Positions 25,703-35,184 of a DNA stretch of 64,000 nucleotides are shown in pieces. The stretch lies in NCBI GenBank assembly GCA_023484105.1, contig JAMDBD010000030.1, positions 1-64,000 of the forward strand. Direction: 5' to 3'. Both the position numbers and the translations under genes were made by a program. Position 1 is the stretch's first letter, and each line of letters starts with the position of its first letter. The stretch is from Thermoplasmatota archaeon. Its GTDB lineage: Archaea; Thermoplasmatota; Thermoplasmata; Thermoplasmatales; Thermoplasmataceae. The notes under the pieces were generated by a model. It did not search any database and was not told the origin of the DNA. It saw only the letters and a list, made by a program, of their open reading frames with translations.

Positions 25703-28087
25703 TCATTCCTGTGTTATCCTTGCCACGGACATTACGCGATCATCGTCTTCCAGATCTATCAGTTTGACGCCTCCGGCATATCTTCCCTGTATACTTATAT
25801 CACTGATCTTAACCCTTATAGCTTTGTTGAGTGACATCACCATGACCTGATCTTCTGAACTGACTGGAAGGGCGAAAGCGATTTTTCCGGTTCTTTCTGT
25901 CTCCTTGAAAATTATTATTCCTCTGGTGTTCCTGTGGGTTACCCTCAACTTATTCACCTCAACCCTTTTACCGAGCCCTGTGGTTGAAACGCACAGAATC
26001 TCACTCTCTTCCCGTATCGGCAGGGCGGTTAAGACGAAATCATCCCGAGTGAGCCTCATACCTCTGTTCCCCCTCGCCTGTCTTCCCATCACCCTGGCTT
26101 CCTTTTCAGGGAATGCGCTTATTTTTCCGTTGCTTGAAACTATGGCAATGAGATCTCCCTCTTTGACATATTCCACGGAAACTACTTCATCAGAAGGTTC
26201 GAGACTGATTATCCTGAGACCTGATGACCTGATCTCCGAAGGGTTAAAACCTGAGATTTTCTTCACAAAGCCCCTTCTGGTAACTATCATCAGGCTGTTT
26301 GAAGTCTGGCTTCCGGTCATCATCTGCCTCACTGTCTCACCTTCCTGCAGCTTGAATAGAGAATTCACTGTGTAACCGGATGAAGTGCGGGATCTCCGAT
26401 CAATTTCGTAAGCCTTGGCTACTAGCACTCGCCCTGTACTCGTAAAAAAGCATACGGGATCTCTTGCCCTGCAGACAAGTGCCATTCTGATTGGCTCGGA
26501 TTTATGAGCTATATTCAATAGGCCTTTACCCCCACGCTTCTGTTCCCTGTATTCATCTAGTGAAACCCGTTTTATCATTCCGGATTCGCTCAGCAGAAGC
26601 ACTGATGATTCGTTCGGTATCAGCTCTTCCATGTCCCGTCGCACTGAACTTCGAACAATAACCTCAGTACGTCTATCATCACCGTATTTCTTTATCAGGT
26701 AATCCATTTCCTCCTTCAGAATCCTGGCTCTTTCTTCAGGCAATTCTATGATCTTTTCCAGGAGTCTTATCTCATCCCTGACCTTTTTAAGATCATCCAG
26801 TATCTTTTCCCTTTCAATTGTTGTCAGTCTCTGCAGCCGCATGTCAAGAATCGCAGTGACCTGTTTCTCAGAGAAGCCGAATTTTTCAGTCAGACCTGCT
26901 TTTGCACCAGCTGCATCTCTGGATTTCCTGATTACAGATATCACCTCATCCAGGTTATCAAGTGCTCTGACAAAACCCTCCAGAATATGTTCGCGTTCTT
27001 TATTCTGACTCAGATCGTATTTTGATCGTTTGAGTATTATTTCGAGGCGGTGGTTTACAAATATCTCTATGAGTCCCTTCAGCCCCAAAGTCCTTGGCTG
27101 ATTGTTAACAAGCACCAGATTGTTGATGCTTAAGGAGCTTTCAAGCTGCGTGTGAGTTAGAAGCTGGTTGACGATCATTGACTTCATGTCATCGTCCTTT
27201 ATCTTGATGATGACTCTTATGCCGTCCCTGTCGCTTTCATCCCTGATATCGGTTATTCCTGAGATAACATCATCCCTTACAAGATTGGCAATATGCTCAA
27301 CCAACTGGGCTTTGTTCACCCCGTAAGGTATACTCTCAACTATGATGCGCTTATCCTCGTCCAGGTTCAGGATGGACTGGGTTATTACCCTTCCCCTGCC
27401 TGTCTCATACGCAGCAACGAGTTCATCGTTGTGGAATATTATTCCCCCTCCGGGAAAATCTGGACCTCTGACAAACTTCATCAGATCTATAGTTGAGCAG
27501 CCTGGATTGTCAACGTAATGCTTTATGGCATTACATATCTCAACTATGTTGTGCGGGAGCAGGTTGGTTGCCATCCCTACGGCAATACCTGTGGAACCGT
27601 TAAGCAACAGTTGGGGGGCTTTTGACGGAAAGTATTCAGGTTCGCTCATGGATCCGTCGAAGTTGAGTCTGAACGGAACTGTCTCCTTCTCCATGTCCTC
27701 CATCAGATCTTCTGAGATCTCTGTCAGCCTTGCCTCGGTATATCTCATTGCGGCAGGTTCATCACCGTCTATAGACCCGAAATTCCCCTGCCCATCCACT
27801 AGAGGATAACGCATTGAAAAAGACTGCGCCATCCTTGCCAGCGATTCATATATTGCACTGTCTCCATGGGGATGGTACTTACCCATGGTTTCCCCTATTA
27901 TCCTTGCAGATTTCTTGTATGGCTTATTGTGTGCAAGAGAAAGTTCCCCCATTGCATAAAGGATCCTTCTCTGTACCGGTTTGAGCCCATCCCTTGCATC
28001 AGGAATAGCCCTGCTTACTATCACGCTCATCGCGTATTCAAGATAAGACTGTCGTATTTCCTCCTCAATTGCTCTCTTCTGAACCAT
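25703..28087 (-). CDS. gyrA: DNA gyrase subunit A
   Basis: About 794 residues. The breakage-reunion domain holds [27 protein letters not shown] and the catalytic tyrosine in [10 protein letters not shown] (Tyr119 counting from the alternative GTG 28096). The C-terminal beta-pinwheel has a GyrA box QKRGGKG near residue 535, which separates gyrase from topoisomerase IV and implies negative supercoiling. Gyrase is of bacterial origin in Euryarchaeota, where Thermoplasmatales use it instead of topoisomerase VI. ATG 28087 is preferred; GTG 28096 overlaps the gyrB stop by 4 bp. Confidence 0.96.
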   Translation of the reverse strand: MVQKRAIEEEIRQSYLEYAMSVIVSRAIPDARDGLKPVQRRILYAMGELSLAHNKPYKKSARIIGETMGKYHPHGDSAIYESLARMAQSFSMRYPLVDGQGNFGSIDGDEPAAMRYTEARLTEISEDLMEDMEKETVPFRLNFDGSMSEPEYFPSKAPQLLLNGSTGIAVGMATNLLPHNIVEICNAIKHYVDNPGCSTIDLMKFVRGPDFPGGGIIFHNDELVAAYETGRGRVITQSILNLDEDKRIIVESIPYGVNKAQLVEHIANLVRDDVISGITDIRDESDRDGIRVIIKIKDDDMKSMIVNQLLTHTQLESSLSINNLVLVNNQPRTLGLKGLIEIFVNHRLEIILKRSKYDLSQNKEREHILEGFVRALDNLDEVISVIRKSRDAAGAKAGLTEKFGFSEKQVTAILDMRLQRLTTIEREKILDDLKKVRDEIRLLEKIIELPEERARILKEEMDYLIKKYGDDRRTEVIVRSSVRRDMEELIPNESSVLLLSESGMIKRVSLDEYREQKRGGKGLLNIAHKSEPIRMALVCRARDPVCFFTSTGRVLVAKAYEIDRRSRTSSGYTVNSLFKLQEGETVRQMMTGSQTSNSLMIVTRRGFVKKISGFNPSEIRSSGLRIISLEPSDEVVSVEYVKEGDLIAIVSSNGKISAFPEKEARVMGRQARGNRGMRLTRDDFVLTALPIREESEILCVSTTGLGKRVEVNKLRVTHRNTRGIIIFKETERTGKIAFALPVSSEDQVMVMSLNKAIRVKISDISIQGRYAGGVKLIDLEDDDRVMSVARITQE

Positions 28088-28092
28088 AAAAA

Positions 28093-30033
28093 TCACAGAT
28101 CAATATTTGTAACAGCCGCAGCATTTTCCTCTATAAACCTTCTTCTGGGTTCCACCTTTTCACCCATCAGGATGGAGAAGAGTCTGTCTGCTTCAGCAGC
28201 GTCCTCAATTGTAACCTGGGCGAGCTTTCTGGTTTCCGGGTTCATGGTTGTCTCCCACAGCTGTGCGGGGTTCATCTCTCCAAGACCCTTAAATCTCTGG
28301 ACAACAGCATTTCCACCCAATCTGGAAAGGATCTGATCTTTTTCGGCCTCTGTGTAAACGTATTCGACCTTATCCCCTTTCTGGATTCTGAACAGAGGCG
28401 GTTGCGCAAAATATACATTGCCTCCGGAGATTATCTCCCTTGCATACCTGTAGAAAAATGTCAGTAGCAAGGTTCTTATGTGTGCCCCATCAACGTCGGC
28501 ATCGGTCATGATTATGATCTTGTGGTATCTCAGCTTTGAAATATCCAGATTTTCCTTTATGTTTGTACCGAGTATTGTGATCAGGTTCCTTATCTCCTGA
28601 TTTCCAAGTGTCTTTAGATCGTTGGCTTTCTCAACGTTGAGTATCTTGCCGCGCAGAGGCAGTATTGCCTGAAATTCTCTGTTTCTTGCCTGTTTGGCTG
28701 TTCCGCCGGCGGAATTACCCTCGACAATGAATACCTCAGCCTTCTCAGGATCGCTGGTAGAGCAGTCAGCCAGTTTGCCCGGAAGCCCACCGCTGTCAAG
28801 GGCCGATTTCCTTCTGACCAGGTCTTTGGCCTTTCTGGAAGCTTCTCTGGCCATTGCTGCCTGAATCACCCTTCTGACTATCTGATCTGCCACATTCGGG
28901 TATGTTGAGAAATAATCCTTCATGTACTTTTCAGTAATGGATTGTACGATCCCTCGAACCGGGGCATTTCCAAGCTTGGCCTTTGTTTGCCCCTCGAACT
29001 GGGGTTCCCTTATCTTTACGTGCAGAACTGCCACAAGACCCTCTCTTGCGTCCTCACCGGCTATGGAATCAATACCTTTTATCATGTCCTTGTTTTTGGC
29101 GTAGTCTGAAATTGCCCTTGACAGACCTGCCCGAAATCCTGCAACGTGCGTTCCCCCATCGACGGTATTGATATTATTCACGTAGGACTGAAGAATCTCT
29201 GAAGTTGAGGTTGTATACTGCAGCGCAAACTCAACCTGTGCATCCTCAGTCTCCTCGCTGCAGTGCAGAGGTTCCCTGTGTACGCTGTTGTATCCTTCTC
29301 CAAGATACTTCACGAATTCGGTTATGCCTCCGTCATAATGAAGTGTGTCCGCATTATTCGAAATTTCATCCTTCAGATTAATGGTCACCTGCGGATTCAG
29401 GAATGCCAGTTCCCTCATCCTTGCAAGTATTGTCCGGTAGGAGAACTGAGTCTCGGAAAATATTTCCGGATCAGCCTTAAACCGGATGATCAGTCCTGAT
29501 TCTGCCGAAAGTTTAACATCCACCCCAGAAACAGCAGGATCATTCTGCTTTTTTATGTCGTCGGCAGCTATCTCTACAAGGCCCCCATCCGGAACGCCTC
29601 TGGAAAAGGTTTCATAGAATATTTTGTTGCCCCTCTTGACAAGTGCTGCAAGTCTTTCCGAGAGAGCGTTGACAACGTGAACACCAACGCCATGAAGCCC
29701 TCCTGTTATCTTGTATACTTTTTTGTCAAACTTTGCGCCGCTGTGAAGTTCTGTGAGAACGATCTCAAGGGCAGGTCTGTTATATTCTGGATGCATATCA
29801 ACTGGAATTCCGCGTCCGTCATCCTCTATGCAAATCCACCCGTCCTTCTGCAGTGTGATGTATATGTTTTTACAGAATCCGGCCACAGATTCGTCAATAC
29901 TGTTATCAACAACCTCATATACGAGATGGTGAAGGCCCCGCTCATCTGTGGAGCCTATATACATACCAGGGACTTTTCTGACTGCCTTTAATCCCTCTAA
30001 TATCTGAATCTGTGAAGCATCGTATTTTTCCAT
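28093..30033 (-). CDS. gyrB: DNA gyrase subunit B
   Basis: A 646-residue ATPase subunit. GHKL motifs include [10 protein letters not shown] (Mg-binding Asn), DDGRGIPVD and [23 protein letters not shown] contains the transducer lysine. The TOPRIM domain has EGNSAGG and [15 protein letters not shown], and the C-terminal tail carries [19 protein letters not shown]. The length is that of compact bacterial GyrB without the large insert. It is the first gene of gyrBA and diverges from the KDG aldolase gene across a 137-150 bp promoter region. Confidence 0.97.
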   Translation of the reverse strand: MEKYDASQIQILEGLKAVRKVPGMYIGSTDERGLHHLVYEVVDNSIDESVAGFCKNIYITLQKDGWICIEDDGRGIPVDMHPEYNRPALEIVLTELHSGAKFDKKVYKITGGLHGVGVHVVNALSERLAALVKRGNKIFYETFSRGVPDGGLVEIAADDIKKQNDPAVSGVDVKLSAESGLIIRFKADPEIFSETQFSYRTILARMRELAFLNPQVTINLKDEISNNADTLHYDGGITEFVKYLGEGYNSVHREPLHCSEETEDAQVEFALQYTTSTSEILQSYVNNINTVDGGTHVAGFRAGLSRAISDYAKNKDMIKGIDSIAGEDAREGLVAVLHVKIREPQFEGQTKAKLGNAPVRGIVQSITEKYMKDYFSTYPNVADQIVRRVIQAAMAREASRKAKDLVRRKSALDSGGLPGKLADCSTSDPEKAEVFIVEGNSAGGTAKQARNREFQAILPLRGKILNVEKANDLKTLGNQEIRNLITILGTNIKENLDISKLRYHKIIIMTDADVDGAHIRTLLLTFFYRYAREIISGGNVYFAQPPLFRIQKGDKVEYVYTEAEKDQILSRLGGNAVVQRFKGLGEMNPAQLWETTMNPETRKLAQVTIEDAAEADRLFSILMGEKVEPRRRFIEENAAAVTNIDL

Positions 30034-30185
30034 ATCGTTTTACCTTTTTCTGGTACCCTATGCATTCAATAGCCTAATATTTTCGTATTTGAACAGGGAA
30101 ATATCCTTTTTGTGGTCAGTGAAACGGTACATCATCATTTATTAAGTTGAATCAGTTTAATTAACGATGGTTGCATCCAATTCCT

Positions 30186-31070
30186 ATGTCCAGGATCATT
30201 ACGCCTCTACTGACTGCATTCAGGCGAAATGGGGAAGTAGACTATGAATTAATGGATGCGCTGGTTGAGAAGATCGACTCGTTTCATGTTGACGGGATTT
30301 TTCCGCTTGGATCAACCGGGGTGTTTCCGTGGCTGTCTTATGATGAGAGAAAGAGGGTTCTTTCAATTGTACGGGAAAAAACAAAGACCAGCATATATGC
30401 AGGAATAGAGTCATCAAATATCAAGGAGGTTATAGAATACGGAAAATATGCCAGAGATCTTGGATGTGAATACGTGGTTGTTACACCGCCATACTACATA
30501 ACTCCAGGCCCGGATGAGATCGGATCATTCTTCCGAACTGCCCTCGAATCCATCGACCTGAATGTGTTTATTTACAACATTCCTCAGTTTGTTGGCACAT
30601 CGATCCCGCTACAGCTCGTGGAGAACCTTTCCAGAAATTTTTCCAACCTGGCTGGAGTCAAAGACAGTTCCAAGGATATCAGATATTTCTCAAGACTCAT
30701 TTCAATGCCTGATAGAAAGATAAAGGTATACCAGGGACAGGATGACATTCTGTTGCCTTCTCTTGTTCTCGGGGCAGATGGAGGGGTCTGCGGAACATCC
30801 AATATATCTGATGCTATCGTAAGTGTCAGAGATCATTTCGATAATGGGGAGATAAAGAAGGCGTCTGAAATAGATATCAACGTGATCAATCATTTTATGG
30901 ACTTGCTGAACAGTGCAACATTTCCCTCAGGTTACTATTATGCACTATACAGATCCATGGGTGTGGATGGTGGCTACAGAGTACCTATGATTGAGCCGGA
31001 AGACGCAGTTAAAAAAAGCATAGACAGGTTCCTTAGAGACCATGAACTGCTCCCAGGGAATAAGCGCTAA
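30186..31070 (+). CDS. kdgA: 2-keto-3-deoxygluconate aldolase, DHDPS/NAL family
   Basis: About 294 residues. Family motifs are GSTGVFPWLS (substrate carboxylate loop), YNIP with the catalytic Tyr, and GVKDSS with the Schiff-base Lys164 (numbering from a TTG at 30171). It resembles archaeal KDG/KD(P)G aldolases more than lysine-pathway DapA, and the gene for glyceraldehyde dehydrogenase follows at once. It would split 2-keto-3-deoxygluconate into pyruvate and glyceraldehyde in the non-phosphorylative Entner-Doudoroff route. ATG 30186 is preferred because the conserved start is SRIITPLLTAF. Confidence 0.82.
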   Translation: MSRIITPLLTAFRRNGEVDYELMDALVEKIDSFHVDGIFPLGSTGVFPWLSYDERKRVLSIVREKTKTSIYAGIESSNIKEVIEYGKYARDLGCEYVVVTPPYYITPGPDEIGSFFRTALESIDLNVFIYNIPQFVGTSIPLQLVENLSRNFSNLAGVKDSSKDIRYFSRLISMPDRKIKVYQGQDDILLPSLVLGADGGVCGTSNISDAIVSVRDHFDNGEIKKASEIDINVINHFMDLLNSATFPSGYYYALYRSMGVDGGYRVPMIEPEDAVKKSIDRFLRDHELLPGNKR

Positions 31071-31113
31071 CCGTCTGAATTCTGCCGTTCTGCATATTAA
31101 TTCATCTACCTAT

Positions 31114-31124
31114 CTGATAATCAG
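31114..31124 (+). promoter_or_regulatory. Short palindrome upstream of the glyceraldehyde dehydrogenase gene
   Basis: CTGATAATCAG is a perfect 11-bp palindrome (one central base) 15 bp before ATG 31140. It could be an operator; short AT-rich palindromes also occur by chance. Confidence 0.25.
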
Positions 31125-31139
31125 GAAATGTTATAACAC

Positions 31140-32624
31140 ATGCAGAATTATCTAAATATGAAAAATTATATAGATGGTAAGTGGGTTGAATCATCTACAG
31201 GATCGACGCTGACAAAACTCAATCCTTCAAACGGAAAAGTTCTCTATAAATTCCCGGCGGCTTCAAAAGAGGATGCATCAAGGGCAATAGATTCCGCTGA
31301 GGATGCACTCGAAAATTGGAAAGGTATAGGCTCAAGAGAGCGTTCAGCAATTCTACTTAAGGCTGCGGACCTTATATCTTCAGAAAGAAAAGAACTCGAA
31401 GATATTCTGATCAGTGAGAACGGAAAGATACCGGTTCAGGCTTCAGAGGAAGTTGATGGGGTCATTGATCAGATCAGATATTATGCTGGTTTTGAGAGAA
31501 AGATAACCGGAGATGTGGTGGAGGGAGAGGGGCGTCTAAGAAAAATATTCCAGTACAAAGAGCCATACGGCGTGGTTCTTGCGCTTACCCCATGGAATTT
31601 TCCGGCTGCAATGGTCGCAAGAAAACTTGCACCTGCCCTGCTTACCGGAAATACCGTTGTTTTGAAACCAAGTTCTGATACACCTGGAAGCGCTGAATGG
31701 ATAGTTCGTAAATTTGTAAGAGCAGGAGTTCCACGTGGCGTACTTAATTTTATAACAGGTAAAGGCTCAGAGATAGGCGATTTCCTGACATCACATTCTA
31801 AGGTTGCATTGATTACAATGACCGGATCAACCTCCACTGGCCAGAGAATAATGGAAAAGGCATCGGCGAACATGGCAAAGCTTGTACTGGAGCTTGGTGG
31901 TAAGGCCCCATTTATGGTGTGGAAGGACGCTGATCTGAAGTCTGCGGCCAGGGCGCTCATATGGGCAAAGTTCTGGAACGCCGGACAGTCTTGTATAGCC
32001 TCCGAAAGACTCTATATACACGAAGACGTGTATGAGAAATTCATGAAGATTTTCCTTGAAGCTGTAAGAAAGATGAAGGTTGGAGATCCTATGAAAAGTG
32101 ATATTGGTCCACTGATAAACGCTGATGCACTTTCTACAGTTGAGAAATTCGTCAAGACGGGGATGAATTCGGGTGCGAAGCTGGTGTATGGTGGCAAGCG
32201 TCCAAAACTTACTGGCGACTTGAGAAACGGTTTCTTCTTCGAACCTACAGTAATGGAGAATGTCAAACAGAAATCACTGCTGTTTCAGGATGAGATTTTT
32301 GGTCCCATTATAGGAGCAAAACCGGTTAGTGATTTCAATGAAATGATAAGGGAAGCTAACGATTCAAAGTACGGACTCGCATCATATTTGTATACCAGGG
32401 ATTACGAAACCTTTCTGAAGGCTGCTGATGGAATCAGGTTCGGGGAACTCTACGTGAATATGACAGGTCCTGAGGCTAGCCAGGGATACCACACAGGCTT
32501 CAGGATGACAGGTCAGGCCGGAGAGGGGAGCAGGTACGGAATCGAGGAGTATGTAAAACTCAGAAACGTATACGTGGATTACTCCGGAGAAGTGAAACTT
32601 AAATCGTTCCGGACATCTTTATAA
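31140..32624 (+). CDS. NAD(P)-dependent glyceraldehyde dehydrogenase (ALDH family)
   Basis: A 494-residue aldehyde dehydrogenase with all catalytic parts: PWNFP (Asn153), Lys176 in KPSSDTPGSAE, ITMTGSTSTGQ, Glu251 in LELGGKAPF and nucleophile Cys285 in NAGQSCIASER. Long stretches, including the C-terminal YHTGFRMTGQAGEGS and VDYSG, agree with the Thermoplasma acidophilum NADP-dependent D-glyceraldehyde dehydrogenase as I remember it. It would oxidise glyceraldehyde from KDG cleavage to glycerate. Its neighbour kdgA supports that role. ATG 31140 or in-frame ATG 31158 could start it. Confidence 0.87.
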   Translation: MQNYLNMKNYIDGKWVESSTGSTLTKLNPSNGKVLYKFPAASKEDASRAIDSAEDALENWKGIGSRERSAILLKAADLISSERKELEDILISENGKIPVQASEEVDGVIDQIRYYAGFERKITGDVVEGEGRLRKIFQYKEPYGVVLALTPWNFPAAMVARKLAPALLTGNTVVLKPSSDTPGSAEWIVRKFVRAGVPRGVLNFITGKGSEIGDFLTSHSKVALITMTGSTSTGQRIMEKASANMAKLVLELGGKAPFMVWKDADLKSAARALIWAKFWNAGQSCIASERLYIHEDVYEKFMKIFLEAVRKMKVGDPMKSDIGPLINADALSTVEKFVKTGMNSGAKLVYGGKRPKLTGDLRNGFFFEPTVMENVKQKSLLFQDEIFGPIIGAKPVSDFNEMIREANDSKYGLASYLYTRDYETFLKAADGIRFGELYVNMTGPEASQGYHTGFRMTGQAGEGSRYGIEEYVKLRNVYVDYSGEVKLKSFRTSL

Positions 32625-32649
32625 TATATTTGCAGAGACAAATATCATG

Positions 32650-32675
32650 ACCTGATATTCTCTTTTTTATCAGGT
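32650..32675 (+). terminator. Hairpin after the glyceraldehyde dehydrogenase gene
   Basis: ACCTGATA and TATCAGGT form an 8-bp perfect stem around a T-rich loop, 26 bp after the stop codon. The T-rich stretch lies in the loop rather than after the stem, so transcription may end in the T run itself. Confidence 0.4.
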
Positions 32676-33076
32676 TGGAGCTCCCACTTTTATATTTTAT
32701 ATTCAGCATAAGCGGTGAACAAGCTGAAACGCCGGCAAGTAGCATAATATTCATCATAAACATCCAGTTTCATTCATAAGATCGCACGCAGGTGGAACTG
32801 AAAAGTATGGCGTACTGACATTGAACTTTCAGGGCGTTGTATCGTCCTGTCCATGGATGATCGATTCTTTGATGGTCATCCAAATGCGATGAATTAGACA
32901 ATGACAAATCTATCTTGAACCATAAAGCGCCGTTAAATCAGCTGTGGAAAAATAAGGACTTCAGAAATGCTACCTCTTGCCTGAAAATCTGTATCCTGTC
33001 AAAGAATGACGTTTTATTCCTCATGAGAAGTGGTGAAAATTGTGAAGGTTAATTATATTTCTTTGAAAAGGTTGAT
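32676..33076. other. Intergenic region without a recognisable gene
   Basis: About 400 bp between the dehydrogenase gene and the 3' end of the sugar porter. All frames have stops. A 24-codon open piece around 32820-32900 looks protein-like but matches nothing I know. There is no RNA gene or repeat that I can support; it may be decayed coding sequence. Confidence 0.4.
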
Positions 33077-34486
33077 TCATTTTAAATTCTCAAACATCTT
33101 TGTGATCTCCTCAACGGACTTGCCCTTAGTCACTGGCATTATGAAGTAAAAGGTCAACGCGGCAACTACTGAGAGCAGCCCAAAGACAAGCAGAGAACCG
33201 GCTATATGTATCCTGTCATCCATATACGGGAAGATTTCTATTATCGCAAAATTAGAAATCCAGTCTATGAAGGCAATCATTGAGGCCAGGGATCCCCTGT
33301 ATTCTGTTGGGAAATATTCACCCTGAATGATCCATCCGGTGCCTCCGACGCCAAAGGCGAAAAATACTATGAAAATAGCCAGAGAAACAAGCATGGCAAC
33401 ATCCATTCCGTCGTACTTGAACAGGGCACCGACAATGGCAAAGATTGCCATACCCGAGTAACCGAATATCGCCAGAGTTCTTCTTCCAGCCTTATCTATC
33501 AGCCTGAATCCAATGTAAGTTGCGGCAACGTTGACAACTGCAAGTATAGAGGCTGCTTCCACAGCAAGTATTTCTGCCGATACAGCACTGGTTCCTGAGG
33601 AAAATATATGAAGAGAACTTATAATTTTTGGACCGTAGTAGAATGGAATGTTAATTCCCGTAATTTGCTGAAACACCATAAAAAGCCCTACAACGAGAAA
33701 TGCTCTCTTCACTCCAGGACTCATCCTTGCCTTTGTAGTATGACCCGCAGGAAACTGCAGTCTGAGTTCGTCCTCATTGGTATCCACCCCTAATTTCTTT
33801 AGAGCTTCAACGGCCTTCCTGTACTTCCCTTTTAATACAAGCCATCTTGGAGATTCCGGCATAACAAACCTGAACGCAAGGCCGATTATAGAGGGAATTG
33901 CCGCAATTCCCAGCATTATCCTCCAATCCTCGGAATAGGCCATGGATGGCAGCGAATAAAGCACTGCAAGGCCGAACATATAAGCACCTAGAATTCCTAC
34001 AGTTATCATCCACTGCTGAAGTATACTTAGGCTTCCGCGCCTATTCTTTGGAGCCCACTCGGATATGTAGGCAGTAGCAATGGCAGAATCAGCTCCAACA
34101 GCAATACCTATAATAGTCCTTGACGCGAGAAGCATAAACAGATCCACTGTGAGCGCAGATAGTATCGCGCCAATGCTGTAAAGTAAGGCATCGAATATCA
34201 GCATTGATTTCCTTCCATACCTATCGATTAGTGAGGCAGCCAGAAGCGCGCCTACAGCAGCTCCCAGCGATACCCCGGAAAAAAGGTATCCTGTTATAAA
34301 TGGATTTGTGGAAGTGTATGACACTGGAAGGAATCCCTGCACTATGCCTATGTTAGAAGTGTCATACCCAAATAGGAATCCTCCTATTGTGGCAAGGAGG
34401 GTTAGGAGCCAGAAGAAGCCAGATGTCTTCCCGGTATCAAGCCTATCCAGAACTGTTTGATTCGAGTGCTCTTGGTCAGAGGCCAT
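33077..34486 (-). CDS. Sugar porter family MFS transporter
   Basis: 469 residues with 12 helices and clear sugar-porter marks: GGFLFGYDTSNIG in helix 1, DRYGRKSML after helix 2, RTIIGIAVG, PESPRWLVLKGK before the central loop, QQITGINIPFYYGP in helix 7 and DKAGRRTL after helix 8. It is probably a proton-coupled importer of a hexose or pentose, well suited to an acid environment. It lies close to kdgA and the glyceraldehyde dehydrogenase gene. The ATG start is 25-47 bp downstream of a palindromic AT box. Confidence 0.92.
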   Translation of the reverse strand: MASDQEHSNQTVLDRLDTGKTSGFFWLLTLLATIGGFLFGYDTSNIGIVQGFLPVSYTSTNPFITGYLFSGVSLGAAVGALLAASLIDRYGRKSMLIFDALLYSIGAILSALTVDLFMLLASRTIIGIAVGADSAIATAYISEWAPKNRRGSLSILQQWMITVGILGAYMFGLAVLYSLPSMAYSEDWRIMLGIAAIPSIIGLAFRFVMPESPRWLVLKGKYRKAVEALKKLGVDTNEDELRLQFPAGHTTKARMSPGVKRAFLVVGLFMVFQQITGINIPFYYGPKIISSLHIFSSGTSAVSAEILAVEAASILAVVNVAATYIGFRLIDKAGRRTLAIFGYSGMAIFAIVGALFKYDGMDVAMLVSLAIFIVFFAFGVGGTGWIIQGEYFPTEYRGSLASMIAFIDWISNFAIIEIFPYMDDRIHIAGSLLVFGLLSVVAALTFYFIMPVTKGKSVEEITKMFENLK

Positions 34487-34511
34487 TGTAAACTTATAGG
34501 TGCTTTGAATA

Positions 34512-34533
34512 TATAAAAATTATAATTTTTATA
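34512..34533 (-). promoter_or_regulatory. 22-bp AT palindrome in the sugar porter promoter
   Basis: A perfect palindrome of 22 bp with arms TATAAAAATTA and TAATTTTTATA lies 26-47 bp upstream of the sugar porter ATG. It includes a TATA box on both strands at the right distance for a leaderless transcript. It may serve as core promoter and regulator site together. Confidence 0.5.
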
Positions 34534-34909
34534 CATGGTCTCATCAGAGTAATAGGATGAGGCGCGTTCAGGTGTTTGATCGAACAATCTTTTCACCTCC
34601 AGCGTCCTCTGTCCGGATTTCACCTGTCCATGTTATTTAGAACCTGTATTTCATTGAATAACTCGCTGGTTTCTGAAAGAAAGATCTATTCATGTTTACT
34701 CGATCAGCTATTCTTTGCACAGACAACATTAGCAAGTGAATGCCTGACCATAATTATTCTGGAACAGTTCTTAGAGATATCCCTGCAGTTACAATATCCC
34801 CTGTTATGCCGGGACATCCATATAATGTTTGACGATTGGCAGACACAGTTTATCCAGAGAAATAGATTGTGTATGGAGAATGGCTATTGCCAGTTGATAA
34901 TGAAAAGTA
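34534..34909. other. Intergenic region, no gene supported
   Basis: The plus strand stays open from about 34576 to 34947, but the predicted protein is low in charged structure, has no known motif, no ribosome binding site, and runs into the inserted element at 34918. I treat it as non-coding. Confidence 0.4.
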
Positions 34910-34917
34910 AAAAAGAT

Positions 34918-35107
34918 GGATCTCTTTGGTCTAGTGGGGGTAAATGAACCCATTTTTCTTCTCAGTAGAGTCTGTATTTAAGCCCATAACACTTAGTTCT
35001 CACTGGACTGGCCTAATCATTAGTCAAACTTGTTTCCGAATAGGAATCTTGCTTTATCCGGATAAAATAGTATTCCTTTGCTTACCCCCGAAGAGTTAAA
35101 GAGATCC
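34918..35107. mobile_element. MITE-like element with terminal inverted repeats and 8-bp target duplication
   Basis: A 190-bp element. Its 26-bp ends match as inverted repeats at 18 of 26 positions: outer GGATCTCTTT (10/10) and inner GGGGGTAA (8/8), with a divergent 8-bp middle. It is flanked on both sides by the identical direct repeat AAAAAGAT (34910-34917 and 35108-35115), as expected for an 8-bp target duplication. Inside, at 35042-35077, AGGAAT and ATTCCT flank the perfect palindrome TTTATCCGGATAAA, giving a strong hairpin. It has no coding capacity, so it would depend on a transposase elsewhere. The family is not assigned. Confidence 0.75.
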
Positions 35108-35184
35108 AAAAAGATCATGAATGTCGCTGTCTGACATGTATTTGAATACCCTAAAAGTTAAAGATTGATTCGCTATCACTGAAT

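Noticed and set aside
34576-34947. 123-codon open frame upstream of and into the mobile element
   Set aside because: No start context, no motif, unusual amino-acid mix, and its end lies inside the inserted element.
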